The position numbers and the translations under genes were made by a program. Below the pieces are notes generated by a model. That model was not told the DNA's origin. It worked only from the letters and a program-made list of their open reading frames with translations, and searched no databases. Shown here one piece after another: positions 48,909 to 57,364 of a stretch of DNA of 64,000 nucleotides. The first letter of the stretch is position 1. Every line of letters begins with the position of its first letter. The DNA comes from VXNE01 sp965261535 (GTDB lineage Bacteria > Pseudomonadota > Gammaproteobacteria > Pseudomonadales > Azotimanducaceae), in contig OZ253469.1 of assembly GCA_965261535.1 (NCBI GenBank), forward strand, positions 806,001 to 870,000, in the 5' to 3' direction.

Positions 48909-49172
48909 CTATCCCTGCGGCGGGGTGGTCGGGCTGGCGGCCGCCATCGCCTCGGGGCCTTGATCCAGCGGGATGGATCGGTGCCCGCCCAGAAGGACTT
49001 GCAGCCAGACTTCGATGCGTGCCACGCGCTCGCGAAGATACTGCTGGCCCCTGGACAGGGCATCCATCTTGCGTCCCAGCCGCGCGTTTACATTCAGCGA
49101 CCGGACCGTCTGCCAGATCAAACCCGCGAGCGCAGCGCCGACCGCGAATATGCCTATCAGCTCTGGACTCAA
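48909..49172 (-). CDS. 87-residue membrane-coil protein, intact copy D, TTG start
   Basis: The protein (M)SPELIGIFAVGAALAGLIW then QTVRSLNVNARLGRK, ending SIPLDQGPEAMAAASPTTPP, is a full-length member, but the codon at the start is TTG where the others have ATG. It is the most diverged copy and the first in transcription order. Function unknown. Confidence 0.62.
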   Translation of the reverse strand: MSPELIGIFAVGAALAGLIWQTVRSLNVNARLGRKMDALSRGQQYLRERVARIEVWLQVLLGGHRSIPLDQGPEAMAAASPTTPPQG

Positions 49173-49461
49173 TTGCCGTTTGCTCCCTGCGCTGGGTACA
49201 CCGCACCGTTAACGTATCTGCCGTGATCTTACGCCGAACGACAACTCGATTCAGCAGGAAAGGCGAAAGTCTCGCAGAGCTTTCCGCATTCCTCCTGCGA
49301 CCCTGGCACGCCGGCCGTACGCCGGGATGCGCCAGGTTGGCGAGACAAATCAATGCGAAACGCGGGTTGGCGGAGGAAGAGGTTTTGCCACGAGGGGAGC
49401 GGGAGCGAGTTTTGGCCCGCATTAGGGGTGCTGCCAGATACGAAAGGCGGGCAAAAGAAAG
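49173..49461. other. Leader of the array, no gene
   Basis: This stretch precedes the first 87-residue gene and follows the terminators of the exported-protein gene on the minus strand. It presumably holds the array promoter. Related but shorter leaders precede the other 87-residue copies. I see no coding frame with support. Confidence 0.5.
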
Positions 49462-49491
49462 CCCCTTCCCTTCGAAACCGAAGGGAAGGGG
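49462..49491 (-). terminator. Rho-independent terminator of the exported-protein gene (distal)
   Basis: CCCCTTCCCTTCG (49462-49474) pairs perfectly with CGAAGGGAAGGGG (49479-49491) around a four-base loop. On the minus strand the stem is followed by CTTTCTTTTG. The proximal hairpin at 49513 lies just upstream. Confidence 0.8.
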
Positions 49492-49512
49492 TGGAGTATC
49501 GAGCCGGGAAAG

Positions 49513-49536
49513 AAGGATCGCCGTCAGGCGATCCTT
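49513..49536 (-). terminator. Second terminator hairpin (proximal)
   Basis: AAGGATCGCC (49513-49522) pairs perfectly with GGCGATCCTT (49527-49536), loop GTCA, with CTTTCCC after it on the minus strand. It begins 20 bases past the stop of the exported-protein gene, which so has two terminators in series. Confidence 0.75.
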
Positions 49537-49555
49537 CGGAGCGTTAACTCAATTA

Positions 49556-51220
49556 TCAGCCCGAGCCTGCGTCCTCGGACATTTCAGCAGACTGGTTCGT
49601 TTTGATGGTATCAACCACTCCCTTCACACCGCTAACTGCCGTGTTCACACCTTTGACTGCACTGGACAGCGTAGTCAGCATTTCCGCAACGGCGTCAACG
49701 GCGTTGTCATCAACATACGTATTGTTGACCAAGACGCTGCTGCTTCCGGATCTTACGAGCACCTGAACCGTGGCGTCGCCGGACGACAGGACGTCGCAGG
49801 ACAACCGTCCCATCCAGCCGTCGTCAGCACCGATCATGTCAGCGATGGCCTGGGATTGCAGAACCATGGTGGCACCACCATCGATTTCTCCCACCTCACC
49901 GAAATAGTTCGTCCCGTCCTGTCCGTCACATGAGAGGAACATGGTGCACGGAGTTCCTGCCTCACACCTGATGCGAACATTACCAACGTCATCCATCCTG
50001 GCAGCGTTGGGAATGGCATACGCCCTGGCTTCCATGGCCACGCCGTCATAAACCAGCATCCCCGATTCCTTTTCTTCGCCCGGATTGACTGACGACGTCA
50101 TGTCGAACTCAACATTAAAGGTCGCCGTCAACATGCCGGCTTTCAGGTCTTCTTCGCCACCCGGGACGTAGTAGACAGTGGCCGGGGTTGCCCGGAAAGT
50201 CCCGGAAGCCTTGCCGTCAGCGACGTCCAAAAGTTCGTTATCGGTCATCTTCTTGTCTTTATTCAGATCGTAGAAGACCACATCTTCATCGTTGACCGCG
50301 ATGTCACCCGAGACACCGATTTTGACATTGCCCGCACCGTTGAACATGCCGTCATTATCCGCCACATTGGCTGCGGTGACCGTGCGAGTCAAAGTCGCCA
50401 ACGCTACCTTTAAACCCCTGATCTTTGTACGGTCGTCAAGGGTGATGGGACCCATTCCGCCGGCCGTAGCGCCGTAATCATAGGACAGCACGGAACTGGC
50501 GATGACATTGTCAGCAGGCTTGAAGACCGGCTTGCCGTCCTTCATGGATTCGTCGGCGGGGGTCGTGCCGGGATCGTCCCTGACGCCAGGAGGCGTGACC
50601 TCTATCGGGAAATCGACCATATTCGCTCCAGCCGTGCCGACCAGTTCTACCGAAGCGCTGGCGGTGACCTTCGATTTCGGCGTGGCCAATCCGGTAGCGC
50701 CTTCTATGCTCGACAGGACCAACCTGATGGTCGGACGAGCAGCGTCGTCAGTGGCCTCAGGACCGGCGCCCGAAATATCCGATCCGTCGGAGCCATCACC
50801 GGCTTTAAATCCAACCGAGACGGAGCGATCACCAACGCGACCGTCCTTCTTTGAACCGTTCACGATATTGAGGTTAGCCCCCTGCGTCTTGAAGTCGTTG
50901 ATCTGGACCGTGTTACCGAACGTGGCACCGTTCAACGTGACCGTAACGGTAATCTCCGAGCCTGCGTTCACGGTACCATCAGGTACCAGCATCGCGAGGT
51001 CAACGTACGTCCCTTCGTTCTCATTGAACTCGGTAGTGGTGGCGTCGTCGGTCTCCAGGGTGAGCTCCAAGGTTGCCGCGTCCGCGCCGAATATTTCCGA
51101 CGCGTACGTCACGTTCCCGCTGGTGCTCAGCTCCCAGTGGGCCGCCGAAGCGCCGAATGCCAACCCAAGAGCAGCCACATAGGCAAATGCGCTCGCCACT
51201 CTGCTGGTGTTTCTAGCCAT
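49556..51220 (-). CDS. Exported protein of unknown function (intact copy)
   Basis: The 554-residue protein has a signal peptide (MARNTSRVASAFAYVAALGL then AFGASA-AHWEL) and an all-beta-looking body rich in Thr, Val, Asp and Gly, with repeated SVSVGF/SVKIG-type strands (VTVTLNGATFGNTVQINDFK, TVTVTLNG). Acidic loops (DLNKDKKMTDNELLDVADGK) resemble EF-hand-like calcium sites. Paired cysteines occur in RCEAGTPCTMFLSCDGQDG and LSCDVL. The start at 51220 has GGAG seven bases upstream. Twin terminators follow. It lies directly after the secretin gene, so it may be a T2SS substrate or surface-layer-like protein; this is inference. A frameshifted paralog is at 42456. Confidence 0.75.
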   Translation of the reverse strand: MARNTSRVASAFAYVAALGLAFGASAAHWELSTSGNVTYASEIFGADAATLELTLETDDATTTEFNENEGTYVDLAMLVPDGTVNAGSEITVTVTLNGATFGNTVQINDFKTQGANLNIVNGSKKDGRVGDRSVSVGFKAGDGSDGSDISGAGPEATDDAARPTIRLVLSSIEGATGLATPKSKVTASASVELVGTAGANMVDFPIEVTPPGVRDDPGTTPADESMKDGKPVFKPADNVIASSVLSYDYGATAGGMGPITLDDRTKIRGLKVALATLTRTVTAANVADNDGMFNGAGNVKIGVSGDIAVNDEDVVFYDLNKDKKMTDNELLDVADGKASGTFRATPATVYYVPGGEEDLKAGMLTATFNVEFDMTSSVNPGEEKESGMLVYDGVAMEARAYAIPNAARMDDVGNVRIRCEAGTPCTMFLSCDGQDGTNYFGEVGEIDGGATMVLQSQAIADMIGADDGWMGRLSCDVLSSGDATVQVLVRSGSSSVLVNNTYVDDNAVDAVAEMLTTLSSAVKGVNTAVSGVKGVVDTIKTNQSAEMSEDAGSG

Positions 51221-51444
51221 TGAAATTCTCCAATCAGTCATTTCGTTCCCGTCTCAATTGACGAAGGCTGCCTATGAAGGCGTGGGAAATCATAGCGTGT
51301 TCATCCAGCATCGCAAGCCTTTTCTGCGGATTTTTCGGCGTCCGGCGGGAAAATCCCCCGGTTTGCGTCGTTTGTCCGCATCGGTTCGTCTTGCCTTCAG
51401 ACCTCGGTGATTATTGCCACGCCCGGATTGGCGCCCAAAAGAAA

Positions 51445-53586
51445 TTAACGCAGAAATTCGCGGTGCAAGTCAAGCTGTTGTTTGAGTTCTTCGGTCAGGG
51501 CCGAACCCTCCTCGTGGCTGGCCACGACGTAGGGAATGACCATGATCAGAAGCTCGGTGCGATCCTCCTGCAGGGTGTCGTTGCGGAACAGCCTGCCGAG
51601 CAGCGGAATCCGCCCCAGGGCCGGTATCCCGGTCTGTCCGGCGCTCTTGTTATTGGCGATCAGACCGCCCATGACGAGAGAGCCGCCGTCCTTCAGCGTC
51701 AGGCTGGTGCTGATGTGGCGGCTCAGGATGGTCGGGGAGCCCGCGATACTGGTGTTGGCACCGGGCTGCGCTTCGGAGAGTTCCTGGGAGATCTCCAGAT
51801 CCACGAGGCCGTTGGCCTGCACGATGGGGCTGATTTCAAGCGAGACGCCGGTCTTGCGGTAGGAGACGTCCTGCAGGATGTTGGTGGAGCCGCCGATCTG
51901 CCGCGCCTCGTCGGAAATCTGCGTGATGACGGGGATCTCGTTGCCCACTTCGAGGGTCGCGGTGCCGCCGCTCTTGACGAACAGCTTGGGGCTCGAGCGG
52001 ATGGCCACGCGGTTGTCCTCGTAGAAGAGGTTCAGCAGCGCGCGGGTCTGGCCGGAACTGTCGAGGACCATGGACAGGGCGCCGGCGCCGACGCCCAGCG
52101 CCTTGAGCGTGCCGCCGCGCAGGCCGAGGCCGTCGACGCCGCCCCTCAACATGAACTCGAAGCCCGACTTCTCCATGTCGGTCAGGCTGATCTCCGCGAT
52201 GAGGACCTCGATCAGCACGGATGGCACCGGCTTGTCGAGCTTGGCGACGACCTCGAGGATGTCGGCCCACTCCTTGCCGGAGCCCCGGAACAGGATCATG
52301 TTGCGGTTCTTGTCGACGACGATCCTGCCGGCGGCGGCCACGCCGCGGGGCGCCTGCTGAAATGATGCCGCGCCGCCCGGTTGCGTCTGCGTCTGGAACG
52401 CGGACGACTGAATCGGGCCGATGTCGCTCAATATGTTGTTCAGGGTCTCGGTCAGTTCCTCGGCCTGGGTATTCTTCACTTCGTACGTGAAGAGCGCTTC
52501 CTCCACCGTATCGCGGTGCTCGGCGTCGAGGATCCTGGCCCACTCCTCGACGTGGTTCAGTTGCGCCGGGTCTTCGGCGAAGACGATGATCTTGTTGGAT
52601 TGCTCCAGCGGCAGGAACGTCAGGCTGCCCGTTCGACCGACGCCGACGTTGTAGCCCTCGGCGATGAGCACCGTGGCCAACTCGTCGGCGAGGACGCCCG
52701 CGGGCAAAAAAACCGGCTGCAGAATGTAGCCGTTCCGTCCCTGCAGGAGCGGCTGGTCCAGAACCTCCAGCATATCGATGGCGCGGGCGATGAGGTCGGC
52801 GCCGCCCTGCAGGAGAAGGGCGTTGCGGTCGGGCTCCTCGATGATTTCCAGGTCCTGGCCCTTGAACGAGCGCTCGAGCCAGGCGGACACAAAGTCGGAG
52901 CTGGCAATGTGCAGCGGCACCAACTGGAAGATCGTGCGGTGGGTGGCGGGCACTTCCGGCAGCGCCCTGCCGCTGATGAACAGGGGGATGTCGGGGGAGG
53001 CGATCTCGTCGCTCTGGAAAAAGGTGAGGACGCCCCCCTCCTCTTGCGTGTCGACGCCGTAGGTGCTCAGGGCGCGGCGCGCCCAGAGGAAGAGTTCCGC
53101 GGGCGGGAGCGGTTCGGTGAGGCGCAGGGTGACGAGGTCCTTCTTGTTCTGCAGGCTGGGGGAGACGACGAAGGACATGTTCAGTTGTTCGCCGAAGACC
53201 GCGTCGATGAAGGCCACGAGGGGCATGTCGTGGAAGCTCACCTTGACCGGTTCGCCGGTGAGGTCCTGGCCGAGTTGCTCGATCATGCCCTCGGCGACGG
53301 TGCGCTGGATGATGACGCCCGGGATCTTCGAAAGGGTCAGGCCGCGCTGCCCCGCTTCTTCTTCCCCTGATGCCGCGTCCTCGCTTGTCGCGGCGGTTTC
53401 GGGGTCTTCCTTGGGCGGACGTATGGGTTCGGGCAAGGGATCGACGGTGAGCGTGCCGCAGGCGGCCGCGAGGGTGGCTGCCACCAGGGCCAGGCCGAAG
53501 GCGGTTGTTGTCCGGTGGCATTCCTTCGCGTGGCCGGCAGCGAAGGGATTGCGCTGTCGCCGGCATCGCTCCGGGCTGTTTTCCAT
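51445..53586 (-). CDS. T2SS/type IV pilus-type secretin (GspD-like lipoprotein)
   Basis: The 713-residue protein carries a lipobox-like LVAATLAAACGTL near residue 40, N-domains with repeated NHR-like patterns (RTIFQLVPLHIASSDFVSAW, GYILQPVFLPAGVLADELAT, FTYEVKNTQAEELTETLNNI) and the secretin core near the C-terminus (NLFYEDNRVAIRSSPKLFVK, ISTSLTLKDGGSLVMGGLIA NNK, IPALGRIPLLGRLFRN). It forms an outer-membrane channel. The lipoprotein signal and the GspC-like neighbour upstream suggest a type II secretion secretin; PilQ-like use cannot be ruled out. The frame extends to 53607 upstream. Confidence 0.88.
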   Translation of the reverse strand: MENSPERCRRQRNPFAAGHAKECHRTTTAFGLALVAATLAAACGTLTVDPLPEPIRPPKEDPETAATSEDAASGEEEAGQRGLTLSKIPGVIIQRTVAEGMIEQLGQDLTGEPVKVSFHDMPLVAFIDAVFGEQLNMSFVVSPSLQNKKDLVTLRLTEPLPPAELFLWARRALSTYGVDTQEEGGVLTFFQSDEIASPDIPLFISGRALPEVPATHRTIFQLVPLHIASSDFVSAWLERSFKGQDLEIIEEPDRNALLLQGGADLIARAIDMLEVLDQPLLQGRNGYILQPVFLPAGVLADELATVLIAEGYNVGVGRTGSLTFLPLEQSNKIIVFAEDPAQLNHVEEWARILDAEHRDTVEEALFTYEVKNTQAEELTETLNNILSDIGPIQSSAFQTQTQPGGAASFQQAPRGVAAAGRIVVDKNRNMILFRGSGKEWADILEVVAKLDKPVPSVLIEVLIAEISLTDMEKSGFEFMLRGGVDGLGLRGGTLKALGVGAGALSMVLDSSGQTRALLNLFYEDNRVAIRSSPKLFVKSGGTATLEVGNEIPVITQISDEARQIGGSTNILQDVSYRKTGVSLEISPIVQANGLVDLEISQELSEAQPGANTSIAGSPTILSRHISTSLTLKDGGSLVMGGLIANNKSAGQTGIPALGRIPLLGRLFRNDTLQEDRTELLIMVIPYVVASHEEGSALTEELKQQLDLHREFLR

Positions 53587-53623
53587 TGAGATCCTGCGAG
53601 TGGTCAATCTGGTTGCCCTATTT

Positions 53624-53707
53624 GCTTCAAGTGCTGCTTCAAGTGCTGCTTCAAGTGCTGCTTCAAGTGCTGCTTCAAGTGCTGCTTCGATTGCTGCTTC
53701 AAGTGCT
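53624..53707. repeat. Seven 12-bp tandem repeats in the secretin leader
   Basis: Seven units of GCTTCAAGTGCT start at 53624, and every twelve bases after; the sixth (53684) is GCTTCGATTGCT. The array sits 37 bases upstream of the secretin start and could alter the distance between promoter and gene when copies are gained or lost. A partial unit follows. Confidence 0.9.
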
Positions 53708-53817
53708 GTTCAAACCGGAATATTATGTTATCCGAAGCGGATTCAGACGCGTATTGCGTTTTGGACCGGAGAGGCGCCGGTGCGCCAACGCGCCGCCGCG
53801 GCCGGATCTTGTGTCAA

Positions 53818-54393
53818 CTACCCGCCTGGTCCGGTTGCCGGGTCCGGCTCGCCGCGAGGAAAGAGTAGCAGCACCTGCTGGTAGGCGTCGGTGCCCGTGC
53901 CGCCGCCGTCGTCCGGGCCGGCGGAACCCCCGGCACCTTCGGGATTGCGGGTCAGGGTGATGCTGTTGTCGGTCACCGCTGTCAGGACGCGTCCGTCCGG
54001 CAGGGTATCGCCCGGCGCCAACTGGACGATGCCGCCGCCGTCGAATTCCGGGTCGGCGAGGAGCACGGCGATGACCTCCCCGGTTTGGATGAGCCCGAGG
54101 AACCCCATCCGCCTGAGGACGGGGTTCAGTCCGCGCCGCGCCAGGTTCTCCGCGGCGATCGTCTCCAGCACGTCTTCCAGGGAGACGCCCCAGCGATCGC
54201 TACTGACGAAGGCGCTCAAGTCTTCCGGCACCGCGGCCGGCAAGTTGCCTTTGAGGCCGCCGGGGCCGTCGGTTGCCGCGGCGCCGCCCGAAACGCCGGG
54301 GGGAATGGCGAAGGCGGCCAGGACCGTCGCGAGGATTGCCGCGCAGACGGCGATGGCGGTGCCCTGGGGAGTGCGAAGGTCCGGGAGTTTCAT
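53818..54393 (-). CDS. GspC-like type II secretion protein
   Basis: The 191-residue protein (start at 54393, MKLPDLRTPQGTAIAVCAAI) has one membrane helix at residues ~11-33 and a periplasmic homology-region-like part: GLIQTGEVIAVLLADPEFDG, IVQLAPGDTLPDGRVLTAVT, DNSITLTRNPEG. This matches the HR domain of GspC/PilP-type proteins, which links the inner-membrane platform to the secretin. The frame extends to 54513 through a GRNGRN microsatellite. The protein ends in a Gly/Asp/Gln tail without a PDZ domain. It lies 5' of the secretin gene, 231 bases away. A degenerate second copy is at 57055-57345. Confidence 0.65.
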   Translation of the reverse strand: MKLPDLRTPQGTAIAVCAAILATVLAAFAIPPGVSGGAAATDGPGGLKGNLPAAVPEDLSAFVSSDRWGVSLEDVLETIAAENLARRGLNPVLRRMGFLGLIQTGEVIAVLLADPEFDGGGIVQLAPGDTLPDGRVLTAVTDNSITLTRNPEGAGGSAGPDDGGGTGTDAYQQVLLLFPRGEPDPATGPGG

Positions 54394-54439
54394 TCGGTGC
54401 GCGAAGTCCTGCCGCGGGTCATGCAATTCGTCAATCTTT

Positions 54440-54489
54440 GGCGCGGTACCGTTCCTTCCATTCCTTCCATTCCTTCCATTCCTTCCATG
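54440..54489. repeat. CCTTCCATT microsatellite upstream of gspC-like gene
   Basis: Four copies of CCTTCCATT run near 54453-54489. It falls within the leader of the GspC-like gene on the minus strand and would encode GRN repeats if the longer start were used. Confidence 0.8.
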
Positions 54490-54591
54490 CGGACGCCCAC
54501 CGTGTGGTTCCACGGCAAATCGTCCGTCGCCACCTCTGATGTGTCAAGCGGGAGTACCCGTCGTCCGCGAATCAGGCACCGCCGTCACTCG

Positions 54592-57000
54592 CTATTGTCG
54601 TTCCCGCCGCAGTGCGCCACGCATCTCTTCGAGGTCTGTTCCGGTCAGGGTCGGATCCAGCGACAGAGCGCTATCAAAACTCCGGAGCGCCTCATCGGGC
54701 CTGTCCAGGTTGTACAGCGTCGCGCCCATGTTGGCATGGACCCGCGCGTTGGCGTCGCCGATCTCGATCAAGGTTTCGTAGAGACCCAGCGCCTCCTCGT
54801 AGCGCCGCTGTCGGAAACGCAACACGGCGAAGGAATCGAGCGCTTCCGCATTCCGCGCGTCGATCTCCAACGCGCGTGCATAGTGTTCCTCCGCCGTTTC
54901 CATTCGACCCAGTTCCTGGAAGGCCCGTCCCATCGCGACGTGACGATCCGCGTTGGCGGGAGACTCCGGCTGAAGCGAAATGGCTCGCGCAAGCGATTCG
55001 ACAGCCTCCTCGTATCGCTTCAACTGAAGCAACGCGTACCCGATCCCCGCATGGGCGGGGACGTAATCGGGATCGATCTCAAGCACGTCGCGATAGGTCT
55101 GAATGGCTTCCTCGTGACGCCGCTGTCTGTGTAGCGCATCGGCGAGGAGGCGGAACGCGCTGACCGGCAGCGCATCCGGTCGCAGGGAAACCGCTCGCGC
55201 CAGTGACTCCGCCGCCTGTTCGTAATCACCCAGACGAAATTGCGCCGCGCCCATCCCGGCATGCGCCGGCGCCAAATCGGGATCGATGTCGAGTACTCCC
55301 CGGTACCACCTGATCGATTCCACGAAGCGCCCCTGTCGCCTCCGCGTCTCGCCCATGTTCTGGCGAGCCTTCTTGTGATTGGAATCAAGTTCGAGGGCGC
55401 GTCGGAAACTCTGGGCAGCCTCGTCCAGGCGATTCATGGCCAGTAGGGCGACACCGCGGGTGTTATGGACCCTCGCGTCATCAGGGAACTGTTTCACCGC
55501 GACGCGGCTGGCGGCCAGCGCCTGGGCCGGACGTTTTGCATCGATCAGCGCATTGACCCGGCCCCAGTGAGCAGATATCGCCACCGGATTAAGAGAGAGG
55601 ATGTGGTTGTAGAACGAGAGATCGTCCCGATATACGCCGGCCTGCTCCCAGGTCAATCTTCCGAAAACCGCCAGAACAAGGACGAGTACGCCGGCTGCCC
55701 CGATCTTCAGAATATTCGGGAGCTTCCCCGCGCCGTAGGCGGCGGCACCGATGAGGACCGAGATGACGCCGATGCCCGCCAGGTACGCGTAGCGGTCGGC
55801 GACAAGGGACAACCGCATGTAGCCGTAATCCATGAAACCCAGCGTCGGAGACAATGCCACCGCGAAGAACGCCGCGCCGGCGAGAGGCCCCCTGCCCAAC
55901 CGATGACGACCGAACCAGAGCAGCGCCGCGACCGCGACGGCGGCGATCAGGTAGCCCCAGGCGAGCGGGTCCCGGATATCGATGTTCGACAACGGATAGA
56001 TGACCGCCAGGTCGGTGGGCCATGCCAGCTTGCCGCCGTAGAACCATAGGGCGCGGGCGGCGATCAGCACGCGTTCGACAAGCCCGTAGCCAAAGTCGAG
56101 TTCCCGCCTGGACGTGTAGTAGGACAGGTCGGCCACAGCGATACACAGGGCGACCAGAAAGAAAGGCGCGATTCGGCACGCATCCGACCACGTCACCCGC
56201 CCTTGTTTCCACCAGAGCAGGATCGCGAACGCGACTGGCAGCGTGATCGCCGCCGACTTGGACAACATGGCCGCCACGAACAGTCCCAACGCCGCCAGGT
56301 AGAGTCCCGGGCGCGGAACGCCGTCAAGAGGCCAGCGCCGCCAGGGAGATCGCGAAAGGGGGTCGCGGGAATCGGGCCGGCTATCGCCAACGCTGTCCAT
56401 GGAACGGATCCAGCAAAGTGCCGCGGCCATGTAGAAAAAGCCGCAGAGCAGATCCTTGCGTCCGATGACCCAGGCCACCGACTCGACATGCATGGGATGA
56501 ACCGCGAATACCGCAGCCACGGCCCAGGCGCCCGGCACGGCGAGACGTCGCAGCAGACGCCACAGCAACAGGACATTGACCATGTACAGCAGCACATTCA
56601 CCAGGTGAGTGCCGAACGGAGTGAGACCCCAAAGCTTGTGCTCCAGCCAGAACATCGTGTACATGATCGGCCAGTAGTGCCCTTCCAGCTCGATGTCGTC
56701 CGGCGAGAACCAGATGTTCCACAGACCGGACCAGGCGTGAACCTCGGGTGCCTTGGCGAAAATCCAGTCGTCCCAGATAAACCCGGCCGCGAGCGCCGGG
56801 TAATAGCTGACGGCAACCATGGCGCATAGCGCGACGCCCGCCGCGGCAGGCTGGCGTTCCCACGCGGCGAGGAATGCCCAAGGCGATGGGGTGGGTTGCG
56901 CTTCCTCGTTCCGGGGGGTGGTCACCGACGGCGACGCGCGACGCGACGCAGCCGCCTGCCGACGGCGGCGCATGCGCTTCGCTTTCCTGCTTGGTGGCAT
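54592..57000 (-). CDS. TMTC-like polytopic membrane protein with TPR repeats
   Basis: From the ATG at 57000 (MPPSRKAKRMRRRRQ) the protein has 802 residues. About ten N-terminal membrane helices include WDDWIFAKAPEVHAWSGLWN and HLVNVLLYMVNVLLLWRLLR, and HPMHVESVAWVIGRKDLLCG is a motif of TMTC/DUF1736 O-mannosyltransferase-like proteins. The C-terminal ~300 residues are TPR repeats (YRDVLEIDPDYVPAHAGIGY ALLQLKRYEEAVESLARAI). It probably glycosylates an exported protein. The frame runs open to 57102 through a gspC remnant (AENLARRGLN), which I exclude. The gene ends about 80 bases from the gspC-like gene. Confidence 0.8.
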   Translation of the reverse strand: MPPSRKAKRMRRRRQAAASRRASPSVTTPRNEEAQPTPSPWAFLAAWERQPAAAGVALCAMVAVSYYPALAAGFIWDDWIFAKAPEVHAWSGLWNIWFSPDDIELEGHYWPIMYTMFWLEHKLWGLTPFGTHLVNVLLYMVNVLLLWRLLRRLAVPGAWAVAAVFAVHPMHVESVAWVIGRKDLLCGFFYMAAALCWIRSMDSVGDSRPDSRDPLSRSPWRRWPLDGVPRPGLYLAALGLFVAAMLSKSAAITLPVAFAILLWWKQGRVTWSDACRIAPFFLVALCIAVADLSYYTSRRELDFGYGLVERVLIAARALWFYGGKLAWPTDLAVIYPLSNIDIRDPLAWGYLIAAVAVAALLWFGRHRLGRGPLAGAAFFAVALSPTLGFMDYGYMRLSLVADRYAYLAGIGVISVLIGAAAYGAGKLPNILKIGAAGVLVLVLAVFGRLTWEQAGVYRDDLSFYNHILSLNPVAISAHWGRVNALIDAKRPAQALAASRVAVKQFPDDARVHNTRGVALLAMNRLDEAAQSFRRALELDSNHKKARQNMGETRRRQGRFVESIRWYRGVLDIDPDLAPAHAGMGAAQFRLGDYEQAAESLARAVSLRPDALPVSAFRLLADALHRQRRHEEAIQTYRDVLEIDPDYVPAHAGIGYALLQLKRYEEAVESLARAISLQPESPANADRHVAMGRAFQELGRMETAEEHYARALEIDARNAEALDSFAVLRFRQRRYEEALGLYETLIEIGDANARVHANMGATLYNLDRPDEALRSFDSALSLDPTLTGTDLEEMRGALRRERQ

Positions 57001-57054
57001 GTCGGGGATTCTACAAGCAGTGGTAGCGAGGGCAGCCACGCGACTCGGTACTAC

Positions 57055-57345
57055 GCCTGCGTACCCCAGGTTCAGCCCGCGCCGCGCCAGGTTCTCCGCC
57101 ACGGCCTCTCCAGCATCTCCTCCAAGGAGACGCCCCAGCGATCACGCTACCGACGAATCCACTCAGATCTTTGGGTACCAACGCGGGATATGGCTGGCGA
57201 GGCCGCTCGGCCCGTGCGCTCACGCATCGCCACCCGAAACGCCGGGGGAATGGGGAAGGCGACCACAACCGTCCCGAAGATTACCGCGCGGGCCGCGATG
57301 GGGGTGCCCTCAGGGTGTGCGAAGGTCCGGGAGTTTCATTCGGCG
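57055..57345 (-). pseudogene. Degenerate fragment of the gspC-like gene
   Basis: Compared with 54085-54410, the segment keeps AENLARRGLN, the DLSxFVxS-type text, and PPGVSG-like remains (read with shifts), but has lost the frame in several places. It lies between the TMTC-like gene and the Rpn gene and was left by a duplication of the gspC-like region. Confidence 0.65.
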
Positions 57346-57364
57346 CGGGGAGTCGTGCCGGGGA

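Noticed and set aside
48356..49933. 525-codon plus-strand frame antisense to heptad paralog 7 and the 87-residue gene
   Set aside because: Serine-rich MSxLRSDTSD text is the reverse reading of the heptad repeat; the minus-strand frames have conserved head, coil and tail across seven copies.
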